This document shows positions 28,201 through 36,703 of a stretch of 64,000 nucleotides of DNA, in pieces (position 1 is the first letter of the stretch; each line of letters starts with the position of its first letter). Where the stretch lies: assembly GCF_031624495.1 (NCBI RefSeq), contig NZ_JAMQOP010000001.1, forward strand, positions 1,837,993 to 1,901,992, in the 5' to 3' direction. The DNA comes from Halogeometricum sp. S1BR25-6. GTDB taxonomy: Archaea > Halobacteriota > Halobacteria > Halobacteriales > Haloferacaceae. The translations under genes were made by a program, and so were the position numbers. The notes under the pieces are model-generated. The model was not told where the DNA came from. It did not search any database and saw nothing but the letters and a program-made list of their open reading frames with translations.

Positions 28201-28387
28201 CGGCTACGAACGCGAGCACTACTCGCTGTCGAAGGCCATGGGACGCATCCTCTACGACCAGGTGGACGACTCCGAGGGAGAGGTGGTCGTCGCCCCCGGC
28301 GCGTCCTGCCGGTCGCAACTCGGCGAACGCGACGGAGGGGACGAACCGCCGCACCCGGTGGAGATGCTGGCCGAAGCGCTCGACTGA
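25259..28387 (+). CDS. FAD-binding plus iron-sulfur 2-hydroxyacid dehydrogenase (GlcD-GlcF fusion)
   Basis: A 1042-residue fusion that would oxidise D-lactate, glycolate or a related 2-hydroxyacid and pass electrons to the respiratory chain. The first half is a PCMH/FAD domain (about 60-280; PRGGGTSLAGQTVN and GAVGNNSTGAHSLKYG) with the vanillyl-alcohol-oxidase-type C-terminal domain (GSVSGEHGDGRAR). The second half has two CxxCxxC sets (from about residues 632 and 697, CHGCAGCRG and CVGCKGCIKDCP) and CCG-domain motifs (GHCHQK, TCCGMAGSFGYE). Unusual second-cluster spacing in the first set hints at a changed cluster. D-lactate is most usual for this fused type. Leaderless start. Confidence 0.87.
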   Translation: MASNSRKRFADPAADDDANYDYVNDDVERPGMVDDLESLVDGEVRFDTYSRELYATDASAYEQTPIGVVMPASTDDVAATMEYCARREIPVLPRGGGTSLAGQTVNRAVVLDLMTNMDAVRDVDPDAATATAQAGVRLGDLNAELKPYGLKFAPDPAWGDKSALGGAVGNNSTGAHSLKYGKTDYYLESAEVVLADGTVTTFGEVEVETLREEGDPDGSTEERIYAEVARVLDEEADEISERYPDLKRNVSGYNLDMLVDEMRGERRLPDDSGVDPESEPGTVNLARLLAGSEGTLGVVTEATVSLESVPNTAAVALLTYDDVVDAMEDVAPILEHGPAAVEVMDDVLLGLAGETPEFEEVVGMLPEGTDSVLLVEFYAEDDEHGRQQVADLVADRVPGGVSEAEPSAGAAETTAKAHTAVAAMEAHDAETRAKFWKMRKSGLPILLSRTTDEKHIAYIEDTAIPAENLPAYVAEFQEILEKHDTFASYYAHAGPGVLHIRPLVSTKTVEGVETFEAIADEATDLVMKYGGSVSGEHGDGRARTQWNRKLYGDDLWRTFRNLKTAFDPGWLLNPGNVCGYQEDEERPEGTAGRSAHDMTEHLRFDPDYEFEAEFDPAMEWPNENGFEGMAELCHGCAGCRGPQETTGGVMCPTYRATEEEIQSTRGRANMLRQAMSGDLSDEEQFTDEFVEEVLDVCVGCKGCIKDCPSGVDMAKMKAELTHEYHRRNGSSLRDKMFANIGTLSAVGSALAPLSNLASKVPGARFVMEKTVGIASERDLPEFHRESFVDWFRSRGGARVSEGQAASKVLLFPDTYTNYNHPDAGKAAVRALEAAGVHIRIPDGVTGSGRPPHSKGFVERARDCAAQNVEALAPHVREDWSVVVVEPSDAVMFQHDYLDLLSGENVEAVAANTYGVMEYFDAFRLLENAGLEADAPPRSLTYHGHCHQKSTKKDHHAVGVLRRAGYEVDPLDSTCCGMAGSFGYEREHYSLSKAMGRILYDQVDDSEGEVVVAPGASCRSQLGERDGGDEPPHPVEMLAEALD

Positions 28388-28432
28388 GCGGACGGCGAAC
28401 CGCGGGCGCACGGACCAACAGCGGAGAGAACG

Positions 28433-29557
28433 TCAGGCGTCCGCCGACAGCGACGCCAGCACGTCCGAGAGGGCGTTCAGCGCCGCCTCGACGTGGTCGG
28501 GTTCGCGTCCGAGGGCGATGCGAAAGCCGTCGGCGTCGTCGAAGAACCGGCCGGGGACGACGAGGATTCCCTCGTCCCACGCCGCCTCCGCCACCTCGTC
28601 GCCGTCGGCGTCCTCGTGGGCGAGGAACGCGTAGGTACTGCCGTCGTACACCTCCCCGGAGAGTTTCTCGTGGGTGGCCGCGAATTCCGCGAGGAGTTCG
28701 TGGTTCGCGCGGAGGTGCTCGCGGGCCGTCGCCGACAGTTCCTCGCGGTTGTGGAGGGCGCGGCGGGCCAACGCGCGACTCGGTTCGGCGACGGTGGGGA
28801 GGTGAAACGCCGCGTCGCGGGCGGCGTCGAGCAGCTCTTCGGAGCCGATGAGCCAGCCGATTCGGAGGCCGCCGAGGCCGTAGAACTTCGTCAGCGACCC
28901 GGTGACGACGGCGCCGTCGAGGCCGGCGGCGGTGACGCCGCCGAAGGCGCGGTCGGTCGGGTTCTCGGTGACGAACGGGCCGTACACCTCGTCGACGAGG
29001 AGGAACCCGCCGGCCTCGCGGGCGGCGTCGGCCGCCTTCGAGAGCCGTTCGCGGGACGTCAGCCGACCCGTCGGGTTGTGGCGGTTCGAGGTGACCGCGA
29101 GGGCGAAACTGCTCCGCACCGCGGCCGCGATTCGGTCCGCGGAGAGTTCGTCACCCTCCTCCGGTCGGATGAAGCGGTCGACGCGCGCCCCGAGGGCGGC
29201 GGGCGTGGAGACGAGCGGTTGATAGCCCGGTTTCTCGACGAGCACCTGCGGCGGCGTTCCCTCCTTGCCGCCCCCGTCGCCGTCACTCTCGGCGACCGAG
29301 AGGGCGGCCGACTCGGCGACGAGGTTCGCGTGGGTCGCGCCGGCGGTAACGAGCACGTTTTCCTCGGCGACGTCGTACTCGTCGGCGAGTTGCGAGCGGA
29401 GCGTCACCTCCTCGTCGGGGTCGGGGAGGTCGGCCAGACTGTCGGGAATCACCCCGGACTGGTGCGCCGACGTTCGCAGGTCGCTCGACCCGAGGTCGTA
29501 CGTCGCCTCCTCCGGCCGACCGGATATCCACTCGAGATACGGTAGCGGTGGGAACAT
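28433..29557 (-). CDS. Class I/II PLP-dependent aminotransferase
   Basis: Fold-type I aminotransferase. The Schiff-base Lys224 is in TGSLTKFYGLGGLRIGW, with SNRHNPTG (Asn161) and VDEVYGPF (Asp189) for cofactor binding. Length 374 is near the family norm. An acidic/Gly-rich insertion (about 91-102) lies in an exposed loop. Several classes (aspartate, branched-chain, kynurenine-type) share these features, so the substrate is open. Convergent with the dehydrogenase, 45 bases apart. Confidence 0.85.
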   Translation of the reverse strand: MFPPLPYLEWISGRPEEATYDLGSSDLRTSAHQSGVIPDSLADLPDPDEEVTLRSQLADEYDVAEENVLVTAGATHANLVAESAALSVAESDGDGGGKEGTPPQVLVEKPGYQPLVSTPAALGARVDRFIRPEEGDELSADRIAAAVRSSFALAVTSNRHNPTGRLTSRERLSKAADAAREAGGFLLVDEVYGPFVTENPTDRAFGGVTAAGLDGAVVTGSLTKFYGLGGLRIGWLIGSEELLDAARDAAFHLPTVAEPSRALARRALHNREELSATAREHLRANHELLAEFAATHEKLSGEVYDGSTYAFLAHEDADGDEVAEAAWDEGILVVPGRFFDDADGFRIALGREPDHVEAALNALSDVLASLSADA

Positions 29558-29882
29558 AGAGCGTTAACCCACAGTAGACGGTCGACCCCAAAATGATGTG
29601 CGTTCGGGCGAGCGCGGACCGGAAGCGGAACACGTATCGGAGCGCCGACCGGTCCCCGGAAACCGGCTTCCCCCACGAAGTCCGAGGCGCCGTGAGTCGG
29701 AATGGAAGTATATAAAGAGAAGTAAATTATTTATACTGATACCGGTGCGTGACGAGATACCCGACGAATGAATATAAGTCGGTGAGAACACTACGTAATC
29801 TCGCCGGGGTGCCTCTGACAACCGGCAGCTACGTCGCGTCGGCCTTGCCCGGACCGACGCGTCGACTGGGAGTCTCTCCCAG
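29558..29882. other. Intergenic region with promoters and two hairpins
   Basis: No gene found. It holds an AT-rich stretch (29704-29745) with a plus-strand TATATAAAG (29709-29717) and a minus-strand TATAAATA facing the aminotransferase, then a 29835-29861 hairpin (CGCGTCGG / CCGACGCG) and a 9-base-stem hairpin at 29864-29884. The plus strand could encode a small structured RNA of about 145 bases; see findings. Confidence 0.4.
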
Positions 29883-29884
29883 TC
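29864..29884 (-). terminator. Stem-loop at the 3' end of the DUF123 gene
   Basis: GACTGGGAG, loop TCT, CTCCCAGTC: a perfect 9-bp stem overlapping the TGA of the DUF123 gene. A run of T is not present, so it may be a processing or transcript-end signal rather than a simple T-tract terminator. Confidence 0.4.
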
Positions 29885-30371
29885 ATTTCCCTTCGAAGTA
29901 TCTCAGGACCGCCGAGCGAAGTTTCTCGTACTCGGTTCGACGCGCGAGGTGCGCCTCGCAGTCGCAGTCCGACGCCCCGAACCCCGCGAGCGGCGAGTCT
30001 CCGGCGTTCAGCGCGGCCGCGGCGTCGCACTCGACGTCGGCGTGGGGTGCGGCGACGACGGCGCGGAGCGAGGTGTTCGGGTGGCCGCCGAGATAGTCGA
30101 CGTGCCAGTGGCGGACGCCGTGTTCGCCGGCGGCGACTCGGCGGTGTCTGGCGACCCGGCCGAGCCCGTTCGACCCGAACGCGCTTCCGAGGTAGGCGTA
30201 CGCGCCCGCCGGGAACGTCGCCGCGCCGAGCGCACCGACGGCTATCTCGCTCGTCTCGGAGAGCTCGAAGAGCAGCGCGTACGTCCCGGGCGGCGCGTCG
30301 CCCGCGCCGACGCCGAGCGAGTCCGTCCCCGCCGCTATTGCGTTGGGGTCGAGCAGCGAGACCACGCTCAC
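29883..30371 (-). CDS. DUF123 / GIY-YIG domain protein
   Basis: The pattern GTYALLFEL...GALGAATFPAGAYAYLGSAFG...GLGRVARHRR is the DUF123 form of the GIY-YIG nuclease fold, where the GIY and YIG strands have become TYALL and YAYLG. The last part has a cysteine pair, CDCEAH. I start at GTG 30371, fixed by the four-base GTGA overlap with the upstream DCC gene. Archaeal DUF123 proteins are of unknown activity; a DNA nuclease role is inferred from fold. Confidence 0.75.
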   Translation of the reverse strand: MSVVSLLDPNAIAAGTDSLGVGAGDAPPGTYALLFELSETSEIAVGALGAATFPAGAYAYLGSAFGSNGLGRVARHRRVAAGEHGVRHWHVDYLGGHPNTSLRAVVAAPHADVECDAAAALNAGDSPLAGFGASDCDCEAHLARRTEYEKLRSAVLRYFEGK

Positions 30372-30793
30372 AGCGCCGCGGGTCGTTCCGCGGCGGAGTC
30401 GACGAGGGCATCGAAGCGGGCGGCCGCGTCGTCGGTCAGGTCGTACGCCTCGTGGTAGTCGTCCGGGTCGCGGCCGCGTCCGCTGGCCGCGCCGACGACC
30501 CTCGCGATACGGTCGTAGTTGTCGCGGACGAGCGAACTCACGAGTCCCGGCGTCCCCGCGCGCTCCGCGAGTTCTTCGGCCGCGGACCGCCCGGCGTAGA
30601 CGCGTCCCTCCCGCCGGTCGACGAGAACCATGGCGAACGGTGCCTCGCCGAACTGCCGTTCGAGGAACGCCTGCGCGGCGTCGTCGTACCACGAGATGGC
30701 GCCCACGTCATCCAGTTCCCGGAGGGCGCGCGCCGCGACGGAGCAGTACGGACACTCGCCGTCGTACACGAGGACCGACTCGTACTCGGACAT
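30368..30793 (-). CDS. DCC-family thiol-disulfide oxidoreductase-like protein
   Basis: The opening VLVYDGECPYCSVAARALREL has the DxxCxxC motif (Cys14, Cys17) of the DCC family, a thioredoxin-fold relative. Length 141 is right. I use the ATG before SEYESVLVY, as the strand follows at once. Cotranslated with the DUF123 gene by a GTGA overlap. It lies divergent from the Hrq1-like helicase gene. A redox function is presumed. Confidence 0.83.
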   Translation of the reverse strand: MSEYESVLVYDGECPYCSVAARALRELDDVGAISWYDDAAQAFLERQFGEAPFAMVLVDRREGRVYAGRSAAEELAERAGTPGLVSSLVRDNYDRIARVVGAASGRGRDPDDYHEAYDLTDDAAARFDALVDSAAERPAAL

Positions 30794-30912
30794 GGTCGGA
30801 TATCGGGGTCGCGGGCGCAAAACGGTGCCGGGGTCGGGCGCGGCCGAGGCGAAACGGGGGCGCCGTCCCCCCGGCCCGAAACCGTCAGGTCGGTCGCGTC
30901 CCGAGGGGCGGC

Positions 30913-33288
30913 GTGAACGAACTCGTCGCGTGGCTTCGGGACCGGCCGTACTACGACGGGCAGATACGCGACCACCGGCGCGTCCCGGCGCACGACCCCG
31001 AGTTCGCGGAGACGACGCTGGAACCCCGCCTCGAATCGGCGCTCGCGGACCGCGGCATCGACCGCCTCTATCGGCATCAGGTCGAGGCCATCGAGGCCGT
31101 GCGCGACGGCGATAGCGTCGTGTTGGCCACGCAAACGGCCAGCGGAAAGAGCCTCGCGTACACGGTGCCGGCGTTCGAGCGAGCGATGGACCACGGGGGG
31201 CGGACGCTGTATCTCGGTCCGCAGAACGCCCTCGTCGCCGACCAGGACGAGACGCTGTCGGACCTCGCGCACGGCCTCGGCTTCGGCAGTCGCGTCTCCG
31301 TCAAGCAGTACACCGGGCGCCTCTCGAAGACCGAAAAGCGGGACGTGCGGGACCGGGGGCCGACCGTCCTCCTGTCGAACCCCGATATGCTCCACTACGC
31401 CCTCCTGCCGCACGCCCACCGTCTGTGGGAGTGGTTCTTCTCCTCGCTGGAGACGGTCGTGATAGACGAGGTGCACGGCTACCGCGGCGTGTTCGGCAGC
31501 CACGTCGCCCTGACGCTGCGCCGTCTCAACCGCGTCTGCGAGCGGTTCGGCAGCGACCCGCAGTACGTCTGCTGTTCGGCGACCATCGGCAACCCGGTGG
31601 AACACGCCGCGCGAATCACCGGGAGAGGGGAGGACACCTTCCGTCTCGTCGACGAGGACACGAGCGGAACCGGCGCGACGCACTGGGTGCTCTGGAACCC
31701 GCCGGAGTACGAGGGCGACCGCGGTGGGAGCGGCCGGCGGCGTTCCAGCCACGTCGAGACGCAGCGCCTGTTCGTGGACCTCCTGTCGAGGGGCCACCAG
31801 ACGCTCGCGTTCACCAGAGCGAGACAGGCCGCGGAGCGCTACGCCTCCGAGAGCGCGAGCGAACTCCGCGAACGCGGCGAGAGCGAGGCGGCCGCGGGCG
31901 TCGCGGCGTACCAGGGCGCGTTGAAACACGAGCGACGGCGGGAGATAGAGGCCGGCCTGCACGACGGGAGCGTGACGGGCGTCTGGTCGACGAACGCGCT
32001 CGAACTCGGCGTCGACGTGGGCGGCCTCGACGCCGTCCTCATCGACGGCTACCCCGGCACGCGGATGTCGGCGTTCCAGCAGGCCGGGCGGGCGGGGCGC
32101 GGCGACGACGACGCACTCGTGGTGCTGGTCGGCGGCGAGGACCAACTCGACCAGTACCTCCTGCGCCACCCCGACGAATTTTGGGACGGGGAGCCGGAGC
32201 GGGCCGTCTGCAACCCCGAGAACGAGGAGTTGCTCCCCGCACACGTCGCCAGCGCCGCCGCCGAGAACTGGCTGAAACCCGACGACGACCGGCACTTCGG
32301 CCCGACGACGCCCGACGTGGTGTCGGCGCTAGAGACCGAGGGGTCGCTGGAACGCCGCGACACCGCGGAGGGCGCCCGCTGGACCCACTCGGGGGGCGGC
32401 AGCCCCCAACACGAGATGAGCCTGCGGACCATCGAGAGCCGCGAGGTGGACCTCCTCGACGGACGCTCGAACGACGTCGTCGCGTCGTTGTCGTTCGGGG
32501 ACGCCCTCCGGGACGCCCATCCGGGCGCCATCTACCACCACCAGGGGCAGACCTACGAGGTGACGGACCTCGATTTGGGCCGCGACGTGGCGACGCTGCA
32601 ACCGACGTGGGCGGACTACTACACGCGCGTCCTGCACGACAAGGAGATAACCGTCGAGGCGGACCTGAAGGCGAAACCGCTCGACGCCCGCCCGGACACC
32701 GAGGTGCGCTTCGCCGAGGTGACGATGCGGAAACGGATTACGGGGTTCGAGCGCCGCGACCCGAAACGGGGCGAAGCCATCGGCCGCGAGACGCTCGACC
32801 TCCCGGAGACGACGCTTCGCACGAAGGCGCTCTACTACACCGTCCCCGAGGACGTCGAACGCGAGATGCGCGCCATCGGCGAGCAGACGCGCGAGGACGG
32901 CGCCGGGCAGTACGACCTCTCGGGCGGAGAGTACGGCTTCGGCGGCGGCATCCACGCCGCCGAGCACGGCATGATATCGCTGTTCCCACTCTCTTTTCTC
33001 TGTGACCGCGGGGATATCGGCGGCCTGTCGACGCCGCACCATCCCCACACCGACCGCTCGACGATATTCGTCTACGACGGCCACCCCGGCGGCGTCGGCC
33101 TGACGGAGAGCGGCTACGGGGAGGTGGAGACCCTCCTTCGAAGAACGCACGAGTTGGTCCGCGACTGCGACTGCGAGGACGGCTGTCCGGCCTGCGTGCA
33201 GTCGCCGCAGTGCGGCAACGCGAACGACCCGCTGTCGAAGGCCGAGGCGGTGCACCTGCTGGCGGCGCTGAGCGGGCGGGAGGCGTGA
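30913..33288 (+). CDS. DEAD/DEAH-box helicase with DUF1998 (Hrq1-like)
   Basis: RecQ4/Hrq1-related helicase likely used in DNA repair. Motif I is ATQTASGKSL (about 71-80), motif II is IDEVHG (about 184), motif III CCSATI, and motif VI QQAGRAGRG. The C-terminal DUF1998 region ends with a cysteine cluster CDCEDGCPACVQSPQCGN (about 752-770), probably for zinc or iron-sulfur binding. The start is a GTG (VNELVAWLRDRP) because upstream in-frame sequence lacks similarity and contains only read-through Arg-rich translation of the antisense gene. Length 791 fits. Confidence 0.85.
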   Translation: MNELVAWLRDRPYYDGQIRDHRRVPAHDPEFAETTLEPRLESALADRGIDRLYRHQVEAIEAVRDGDSVVLATQTASGKSLAYTVPAFERAMDHGGRTLYLGPQNALVADQDETLSDLAHGLGFGSRVSVKQYTGRLSKTEKRDVRDRGPTVLLSNPDMLHYALLPHAHRLWEWFFSSLETVVIDEVHGYRGVFGSHVALTLRRLNRVCERFGSDPQYVCCSATIGNPVEHAARITGRGEDTFRLVDEDTSGTGATHWVLWNPPEYEGDRGGSGRRRSSHVETQRLFVDLLSRGHQTLAFTRARQAAERYASESASELRERGESEAAAGVAAYQGALKHERRREIEAGLHDGSVTGVWSTNALELGVDVGGLDAVLIDGYPGTRMSAFQQAGRAGRGDDDALVVLVGGEDQLDQYLLRHPDEFWDGEPERAVCNPENEELLPAHVASAAAENWLKPDDDRHFGPTTPDVVSALETEGSLERRDTAEGARWTHSGGGSPQHEMSLRTIESREVDLLDGRSNDVVASLSFGDALRDAHPGAIYHHQGQTYEVTDLDLGRDVATLQPTWADYYTRVLHDKEITVEADLKAKPLDARPDTEVRFAEVTMRKRITGFERRDPKRGEAIGRETLDLPETTLRTKALYYTVPEDVEREMRAIGEQTREDGAGQYDLSGGEYGFGGGIHAAEHGMISLFPLSFLCDRGDIGGLSTPHHPHTDRSTIFVYDGHPGGVGLTESGYGEVETLLRRTHELVRDCDCEDGCPACVQSPQCGNANDPLSKAEAVHLLAALSGREA

Positions 33289-33292
33289 GCCG

Positions 33293-33790
33293 TCAGAAGG
33301 GAAGGTGAATCCGGGACGTGAACCGGTCGACGACGAGCAACGACGCCACCGCCGGGAGGACGAGCGCCGCCTCCGACAGCGTCGACATGAGACCGAGGGC
33401 GACGATGAGCGTCGTCGCGCACGCCGGGGGATGGACGGCGTCGACGGCGAGCATCCCGGTACTCGTGAGGCCGACGGCGACGACGCCGCTGACGACCAGC
33501 CACGGCGGGTGGAAATCCAACGGCGTCGACGGCACCGAGAACACCGCCGCGGCGGCGGTGTAGGCGAGGAGGCCGCAGACGACACCGACGGCGTGGCCGC
33601 CGAGAACCGTCCGGGGGGTCGGACCCTGGTCTCGGACGGCGAGGACGAACGCGGAGGGGCCGAGGCTCGGAAACAGCGCCGGAATCCCGGTAACCCACGC
33701 CGTCGCCCCCGCGATGGCCAACAGGAGCGTCGCTCGGACGCCGACGGTGACGGGGTCTGGCAGGCCGAACGTCGGTCCGTTGAGAGGCAT
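33293..33790 (-). CDS. HPP family membrane protein
   Basis: Four or five hydrophobic segments and the name-giving motif in VDAVHPPACATTLIVALG, with a second Pro in ALFPSLGPSAF. HPP proteins have been linked to nitrite transport in plants and cyanobacteria, but the archaeal function is not established. Length 165 residues. The start is the ATG MPLNGPTFG; the long upstream in-frame stretch is translation of other genes. It ends five bases before the helicase stop, convergent. Confidence 0.8.
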   Translation of the reverse strand: MPLNGPTFGLPDPVTVGVRATLLLAIAGATAWVTGIPALFPSLGPSAFVLAVRDQGPTPRTVLGGHAVGVVCGLLAYTAAAAVFSVPSTPLDFHPPWLVVSGVVAVGLTSTGMLAVDAVHPPACATTLIVALGLMSTLSEAALVLPAVASLLVVDRFTSRIHLPF

Positions 33791-33807
33791 CGCGTCGAGG
33801 AAGAGAC

Positions 33808-34050
33808 TCAGGAGGATCGGAGTTCGACGATACCGCGCTTCGCCGCGTCCAACAGTCGCTCGTCCAGCGGCATCCGCGACCACTCGTCGGGTTTGTCCTC
33901 CTCCGGAACCTCGTCCAGCAGGTCCACGTACGACGCGTGGACGTGCCGGCCGTTCTCGCCGCACTCCGGACACGTCACGATGATGAGCCTGACCCGATAC
34001 GAGCGCTCCTGGGTCGTGCCGCAGTGCGGGCAGACGTACGTCTCTGTCAC
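33808..34050 (-). CDS. Small zinc-ribbon protein (80 aa)
   Basis: CPHCGT (7-12) and CPECGE (27-32) form a zinc ribbon, then an acidic stretch (EVPEEDKPDEWSRMPLDERLLDAAKRG) likely helical. Unknown function; related small proteins are widespread in haloarchaea. It lies 17 bases upstream of HPP on the same strand, so the two may be cotranscribed. Confidence 0.65.
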   Translation of the reverse strand: MTETYVCPHCGTTQERSYRVRLIIVTCPECGENGRHVHASYVDLLDEVPEEDKPDEWSRMPLDERLLDAAKRGIVELRSS

Positions 34051-34221
34051 TGACTCCCCGTTTGAACTGCGGGTATTCAGGGTTTGCGGGTCGCGTCCGT
34101 GCTGCGTCGGCGAATCCGTTCACCGAGATGAACGCGTAACCGAGAACGTCTCGAACGTCTCGGCCGTGCGTGTCGTCCGTGAACGTCGAAAAGCGGCTTC
34201 TCGGCGACGGTCGCTCCGGTG

Positions 34222-36699
34222 CTACGGCTCCCGCCGCCAGACGATTGCGTCGGCGTTCGCGAGGGTGACCTCGCCGGCGTCGTCGACGTCCGGCGCGGTC
34301 AGCGCGGGGTCCCAGCCCTCCGTGGGAATTTCGGGCGCGTTCGCGTCCTCCGCGGCGTCCGCCGCGAGGGCGTCCGGCGAGACGTCGACGGGCACGCCCT
34401 CCATGTTGGCCGCGAACAGGAGTTGCTCCGCTCGGTCCGGCGCGGTTCGGAACCCATAGTAGAGCACCGTCCCCTCCGTCGGGTGGCGGTAGGTGAAGTA
34501 GTCCTCGTCTCTCAAATCGTCCCGAAGCCACGCTCTGTCGTGTCGGAACTCCCGGACTGCGAAGCGGTTCGCCGTGCGCTCCTCGCTCTGCTCGTCGCGC
34601 CAGTGAGAGAGGTTGGCGAACTCGTACACGTCGCGCATCCACGCGTCCGCGTAGGCGTCGAGGTCGGTCGGAGAGAGGTCTTCGTCCCCGTCTCCGCGCC
34701 CGCCGAGGGGATGCTCCAGCGCCGACAGCATCGCGGCCATCGCGTCGAGGTCGTACTCCGTCGCCTCCACGGCGCCGGCGAGGGCGTCCATGAACGAGTG
34801 CAGCGAGTCGAGGGAGTCGAACCCGAGGTCCTTCACGCGCCGGAAGTGCGTCGGACTCTCGAACTCCTCCTCCCGTAGTTGCCAGTAGAGGAAGTTCGCC
34901 TCCTCGGCGACCACCTTCACGTTCCACTCGGGGTCGGTGTCGCGGACGAACCCCCACGGCGCGCGCATGTTGGCGTTGACGAAGTCCATCGGCACGCCCG
35001 GCAGGAAGCAGTGAAACAGCATCGCCGCCGCGGGGTTGTCGTAGGCGGCGTCCAGCGTTTCGGGATAGTCCTCGCCGAGATAGGGGTTCACCGGCGACTG
35101 GTTGAACGCCACCGTCGGGTCTATCTGGGTTCCCCTCCGCACAGTGTCGTGGTTGGCGACGCCCGTCAGCCAGTGGCCGCCGAACTCCGCGACTTCGCGG
35201 ACGCGCCACCACTTCGTCGCCCAGAAGGTGAGCAACGCAGGCGTGTTGTGCGCGAACGTGACCGGCGACCACTGGAACGAGTGGGGGTGCTGCTCGATGA
35301 GCGCCCGGTAGGAGGAGGCGAGTTCCCAGTCCTCGCGCGGCCACGGACGGCCGTCCTCGAATATCATCCACGGGCGGTACTCGGTGTCCGCCACCTCCTG
35401 CGTCACGGCGTCCATCTCCGCGAGGAAGGCGTCGTCGTGGTACATCTCGCCCGTTTCGGGGTCGTGGGAGGTGAAGTCCTGCGCGCCGTCGACGCGGATA
35501 CCGTCGGCACCGAAGTTCATCTTTCGGCGCTGCATCTCCAAGATGAGGGCGCGAACGGTCGGTTCGGTGTAGTCGAGGTGCTTGCCGTACATCCCCGGTC
35601 CGAGGACGTAGCGGTCGTTCAGCAGTTCCGCGCCGCGGTCGTCGGCGTGGCCGAGGGCCACGTCGAAGACGACGCGAATCGGCCGCGGTAGGGCGTGGCA
35701 GGCGGCGATGAAGTCAACGAGTTCGTCGGGCCGGCCCGATTCGAGAATCGCGGGGTTCGGCGCGGAGAACGCACTGACGACGATGTCGTACCCCCAGTTG
35801 AGCGCGTCCGGGCGGCCGACGGCGGCGACGAGTTCGTCGTCGCTCTCCGCTTCGACCGACCAGAACTCGTGCGTCTCGGGGTTCTCGGTGAGCGGTTCGA
35901 CCGGCATCAGTTGAATCCCGTCGTAACCGGCGAAGGCGCGCTCCCAGGAGGCGAGGTCGTCGCCGTCACGCAGTTTCTCGCCGATTTCCTCGTAGACGCC
36001 CGCGAGGCCGGCGAGCGACCCGGATTCGGTCGCGGTTCCGGGGTGAATCTCCAACACGCTCGTCGCGGGGTCGATGCGCGGGAGGCCGTCGTGGTCGGTC
36101 GTCGAGACGCGCTCTTCGTCGGTTCCGAGCGACCGGAAGTACTCGCGGTCGGCGCGCGTCTCGTCCAGTCGCCCCACGTCGTACAACTCGGCCGGCGCGA
36201 ACGCGCCGAACGGGACGGAGTACGCGAAGGGGTCGGCGGCGGTACGCCACTCGTCCCCGTCGTCACCGTGGCCGTCCCCGTCCTCGTCGCGGTAGACGAG
36301 ACGGTACAGCGACCCGAGTCGCTCCCGCGTCCCGGCGCGCATGCCTGCGACGACGCCCCAGTGGTACTCACCCTCTCGGCGGAGGGGGACGCGGTCGCGG
36401 CGGAACCGGACCTCGCGGACGTCCGTCTCGCCGGGGTCGATTTCGGAACCGGGCGTGAGCACCTCGAGGAACACGTTCTCCGGCGGAACTCCGGCTTCGA
36501 GGAGTTCGGGCGTCCAGAACCCGATTTCGGTGCGCGTTTCTTCGGCCCTATCGGCGTCGACGACGTGTGCGCCGAGTCGGTCCGTGAGTCGCTTGGCCGC
36601 CTCGAAGGGGTCGTCGTGGGCGGCGGCCGTCCCGCGGTGCCACGCGAGGAGTTCGTCGGTCGGTCCGTCGAGCAGTCGGACGCCCGCGTCGGTCGTCAT
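34222..36699 (-). CDS. GH13 hydrolase, glucosylglycerol-hydrolase-like (825 aa)
   Basis: A GH13-clan enzyme with a long N-terminal domain (1-210) before the barrel. GH13 landmarks: FDVALGH (345-351), GADGIRVDGAQDF with nucleophile Asp404, a candidate acid Glu448 in MIFEDGR, and VANHDTVRR with Asp518. These resemble the GghA/glucosylglycerol hydrolase type rather than alpha-amylase. It might release glucose from glucosylglycerol or a related compatible solute, or act on sucrose-like glucosides. It lies only four bases downstream of the next GH13 gene, so the two form an operon. Substrate call is tentative. Confidence 0.7.
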   Translation of the reverse strand: MTTDAGVRLLDGPTDELLAWHRGTAAAHDDPFEAAKRLTDRLGAHVVDADRAEETRTEIGFWTPELLEAGVPPENVFLEVLTPGSEIDPGETDVREVRFRRDRVPLRREGEYHWGVVAGMRAGTRERLGSLYRLVYRDEDGDGHGDDGDEWRTAADPFAYSVPFGAFAPAELYDVGRLDETRADREYFRSLGTDEERVSTTDHDGLPRIDPATSVLEIHPGTATESGSLAGLAGVYEEIGEKLRDGDDLASWERAFAGYDGIQLMPVEPLTENPETHEFWSVEAESDDELVAAVGRPDALNWGYDIVVSAFSAPNPAILESGRPDELVDFIAACHALPRPIRVVFDVALGHADDRGAELLNDRYVLGPGMYGKHLDYTEPTVRALILEMQRRKMNFGADGIRVDGAQDFTSHDPETGEMYHDDAFLAEMDAVTQEVADTEYRPWMIFEDGRPWPREDWELASSYRALIEQHPHSFQWSPVTFAHNTPALLTFWATKWWRVREVAEFGGHWLTGVANHDTVRRGTQIDPTVAFNQSPVNPYLGEDYPETLDAAYDNPAAAMLFHCFLPGVPMDFVNANMRAPWGFVRDTDPEWNVKVVAEEANFLYWQLREEEFESPTHFRRVKDLGFDSLDSLHSFMDALAGAVEATEYDLDAMAAMLSALEHPLGGRGDGDEDLSPTDLDAYADAWMRDVYEFANLSHWRDEQSEERTANRFAVREFRHDRAWLRDDLRDEDYFTYRHPTEGTVLYYGFRTAPDRAEQLLFAANMEGVPVDVSPDALAADAAEDANAPEIPTEGWDPALTAPDVDDAGEVTLANADAIVWRREP

Positions 36700-36703
36700 G
36701 CCC

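Noticed and set aside
25271..28411. Long minus-strand ORF (1046 residues) opposite the FAD/iron-sulfur gene
   Set aside because: High-GC antisense shadow: Arg/Val/Gly-rich with no motif, while the plus strand has full domain signatures.
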